Part shown: positions 62,478-64,000 of the stretch, piece after piece
How the letters are laid out: each line of letters begins with the position of its first letter
Numbering within the stretch: position 1 is the first letter of the stretch
Source of the DNA: CALARM01 sp964431735
GTDB lineage: Bacteria > Vulcanimicrobiota > SpSt-956 > JAKJGF01
Direction: 5' to 3'
DNA length: 64,000 nt
Assembly: GCA_964431735.1 (NCBI GenBank)
Contig: CAYSLJ010000004.1
Coordinates: 1 to 64,000 of the forward strand
Translations under genes and position numbers: made by a program
The notes under the pieces: model-generated
Told to the model about the DNA's origin: nothing
Databases searched by the model: none
What the model saw: only the letters and a program-made list of their open reading frames with translations

Positions 62478-62505
62478 GTAGGGGCGAACAGTGTTCGCCC
62501 GGTAC
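62478..62505. repeat. REP-like imperfect palindrome
   Basis: GTAGGGGCGAAC facing GTTCGCCCGGTAC. Same architecture as the palindrome split by the IS4 element. Confidence 0.65.
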
Positions 62506-62516
62506 CCGGTGAAAAT

Positions 62517-62620
62517 ACGCATCACGCATCACGCATCACGTATCACGAAACCACCCGTCACGCGTAACGCGTTACGCGTCACGATTATAGCATTACGCAT
62601 CACAAATTACCCGTCACGAT
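62517..62620. repeat. Compound heptad array upstream of dapA
   Basis: GCATCAC units (four), then GCGTAAC/GCGTTAC units, then GCATTAC/GCATCAC and CCGTCAC units, over about 100 bp, the longest array in the window. The dapA ribosome site begins directly after. Confidence 0.85.
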
Positions 62621-62639
62621 ATAAAAGGAGGAAATATAT

Positions 62640-63521
62640 ATGATAAACTGGGGTCGTCTTTTTACTGCAATGGTGACACCTTTTAATGAAAAAGGTGAAG
62701 TTGATTATACTGTTGCGGGAGAACTGGCGAGAAAACTTGTCAGTGAAGGTTCTGACGGTATAGTGGTAGGAGGAACTACAGGAGAATCTCCTGCACTGAG
62801 TGATAAAGAAAAGTTGAAACTTTTCTGTACAGTAAAAGAAGCAGTCGGTAATGTAACAGTTATTGCAGGGACAGGTTCTAACTCTACAGAGCACAGTGTG
62901 GAACTTACTAAAGAGGCAGAAAAAACCGGAGTCAACGGAGTTATGGCTGTGGGACCCTATTATAATAAACCAACTCAGAAAGGCTTTATCGGGCATTTTT
63001 CTACTATAGCAAAAAATACCTCTTTACCTGTTATAGTCTATAATGTTCCCGGACGAACAGGAAGTAATATTTTACCTGAAACAGTGAAGAAACTTGCTTC
63101 TATTGATAATATTGTAGCAGTTAAAGAAGCAAGTGGTGATATTGATCAGATAAGTGAAATAATCAGTATGGTCGGCGATAAATTGCTTGTTTACAGCGGT
63201 GATGACAGTAAAACCTTTCCTGTTATGTGTCTCGGAGGTCATGGCGTTATAAGTGTGGTATCCCATCTTGTGGGTAGAGATTTGAGAAAAATGATAGATA
63301 TGCTGGTATCAGGAAATTTAAATGAAGCAAGAAACCTGCATCATAGCTTAATGCCAATGTTCAAAGGTCTTTTTATGATTACCAGCCCTATCCCTGTTAA
63401 AATGGCTCTTAATATGACAGGTTTTAAAGCGGGAGGTTTCAGACTTCCTCTTGTCGAAGCAGATGAAGATATTTTAAATAAATTAAAAACATTGCTTGAA
63501 GCATATAATTTACTGAGGTAA
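62640..63521 (+). CDS. dapA: 4-hydroxy-tetrahydrodipicolinate synthase
   Basis: Condenses pyruvate with aspartate semialdehyde, the branch step to diaminopimelate and lysine; 293 aa, standard length. The Schiff-base lysine is K162 (IVAVKEASGD) and the proton-relay tyrosine Y134 (VIVYNVPGRTG). GGTTGES and AGTGSNST line the site. AAGGAGG precedes the ATG. The stop TAA is the first triplet of the type III element that follows. asd, for the substrate's previous step, is not in the window. Confidence 0.97.
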   Translation: MINWGRLFTAMVTPFNEKGEVDYTVAGELARKLVSEGSDGIVVGGTTGESPALSDKEKLKLFCTVKEAVGNVTVIAGTGSNSTEHSVELTKEAEKTGVNGVMAVGPYYNKPTQKGFIGHFSTIAKNTSLPVIVYNVPGRTGSNILPETVKKLASIDNIVAVKEASGDIDQISEIISMVGDKLLVYSGDDSKTFPVMCLGGHGVISVVSHLVGRDLRKMIDMLVSGNLNEARNLHHSLMPMFKGLFMITSPIPVKMALNMTGFKAGGFRLPLVEADEDILNKLKTLLEAYNLLR

Positions 63522-63591
63522 GCATAAATAATACGTATATGCTCTCGTGACGCATCACGGGAGGAAAACGTTTATTACGTGCTTATACTCA
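63519..63591. mobile_element. MITE-like element, type III, second copy
   Basis: TAAGCATAAATAATA at the left and TTATACTCA at 63583-63591, with GTGACGCATCACGGGAGG in the centre. Aligns with the reverse complement of 42765-42851. Confidence 0.68.
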
Positions 63592-63637
63592 CGTGATTCA
63601 TTATATAAGGATTTTTGCAGATTTTATAACAAATTTT

Positions 63638-63663
63638 CCCGTGACGCGTCACGCGTCACGGGG
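63638..63663. repeat. GCGTCAC heptad palindrome
   Basis: CCCGTGACGCG and CGCGTCACGGGG form a near-perfect inverted repeat upstream of ftsK. Confidence 0.75.
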
Positions 63664-63687
63664 CACTCATAGATAGGAGGCTTTTTC

Positions 63688-64000
63688 GTGGTACAACCCA
63701 AGTTGAAAACCATAGAGAAACCAAGAAAAAAGACTAAAACTAAAACTGATAAAAAGAAAAAGGTTCAGGTGAAAACGTGGCACCTGCCTTCTGAGATAAT
63801 AACGCTCTGTACCGGTTCTTTTTCTATTTTTATTCTTTTTATTCTCCTTTTTTCAGGCAGGTCTGACCTGGTAGGTGCTCTGGGCATGACCCTGGGTAAC
63901 GGTTTGAAAAATTTACTGGGACTCGCCAGTTTTTTCCTTGTTCCTCTGTTAACAGGACTTTCAATATTAATCTGGAAGAAAGCTCTTTCATTTAAGTATA
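63688..64000 (+). CDS. ftsK: DNA translocase FtsK/SpoIIIE, N-terminus (partial)
   Basis: Start of a chromosome-segregation DNA pump at the division septum, cut by the window end. GTG 63688 follows ATAGGAGG. A lysine-rich cytoplasmic stretch (PRKKTKTKTDKKKKVQ) leads into membrane helices (SIFILFILLF; LGLASFFLVPLLTGLSILI) with the SGRSDLVGALGMTLG loop between, typical of FtsK/SpoIIIE N-termini. The dapA-ftsK order is the same as dapA...spoIIIE in Firmicutes. The motor domain is not visible, so the call rests on the N-terminus and context. Confidence 0.8.
   Translation, partial: MVQPKLKTIEKPRKKTKTKTDKKKKVQVKTWHLPSEIITLCTGSFSIFILFILLFSGRSDLVGALGMTLGNGLKNLLGLASFFLVPLLTGLSILIWKKALSFKY

Noticed and set aside
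62478..62505. GTAGGGGCGAAC palindrome as a rho-independent terminator
   Set aside because: No T-run follows and it matches the REP-like template seen at the IS4 insertion, so I list it as a REP-like repeat.

Overview
The window is a low-GC (AT-rich) bacterial chromosome segment from a draft assembly: a 100-base run of N sits inside a coding tandem repeat. Four things suggest an anaerobic, surface-associated bacterium from a poorly sampled phylum. These are a group-B-like [FeFe]-hydrogenase, a cluster of five type IV pilus-type ATPases, large HEAT and TPR proteins, and a Hanks-type kinase. The order rpsO-pnp-M16 peptidase-dapB-aspartokinase-dapA-ftsK resembles the Firmicutes/Terrabacteria arrangement. 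I cannot fix the phylum from sequence alone.

Layout. 1-5.1 kb (minus strand): an NRPS adenylation module preceded by a DHA2-type exporter, a DUF4139-like secreted protein and a methyltransferase. 5.4-7.2 kb: a small thioredoxin-fold ferredoxin and the hydrogenase. 7.3-15.2 kb: a decaying type I restriction-modification locus. HsdM has lost its catalytic core, a DUF1016 gene is truncated, a REP-associated transposase is broken by an IS4-family element, HsdS is intact, a GxxExxY gene and a DUF433/DUF5615 toxin-antitoxin pair follow, and hsdR is a pseudogene. 15.2-24 kb: methyltransferase, Ser/Thr kinase, threonine dehydrogenase, EndoIII-like glycosylase, PD-(D/E)XK protein and DNA polymerase I. 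24.4-34 kb: ribosomal protein S1 and CoaE, then a degenerate PilB-like ATPase and four PilT paralogues, with smpB and tmRNA lodged between the second and third PilT. 34-42.7 kb (minus): two paralogous giant HEAT proteins and a TPR protein. 43.4-48 kb: tRNA-Pro(CGG), then an apparent operon of degenerate GGDEF protein, ECF sigma factor and a zinc-finger anti-sigma protein that seems fused to a FliF/SpoIIIAG-like ring domain. 48-54.5 kb: TPR lipoprotein/periplasmic-type protein, hybrid histidine kinase and an exported protein. 54.5-64 kb: rpsO, pnp, M16 peptidase and the lysine/diaminopimelate genes, with an RNA 3'-phosphate cyclase gene inserted between aspartokinase and dapA, and the start of ftsK.

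The most unusual feature is an intergenic repeat system. Almost every spacer carries short arrays of 7-nt units. Several unrelated unit sequences occur (GCGTCAC/GCGTTAC, TTCACTA/CTCACTA, GTTGAGA-like, AGCTGAT-like, AGGTGTC-like, ACAGGAG-like), yet all keep a 7-nt period and many are arranged as inverted arms. The GCGTNAC arrays lie in the centre of at least three kinds of MITE-like elements with distinct terminal inverted repeats. Several genes take their stop codon, and rtcA its start codon as well, from these repeats.
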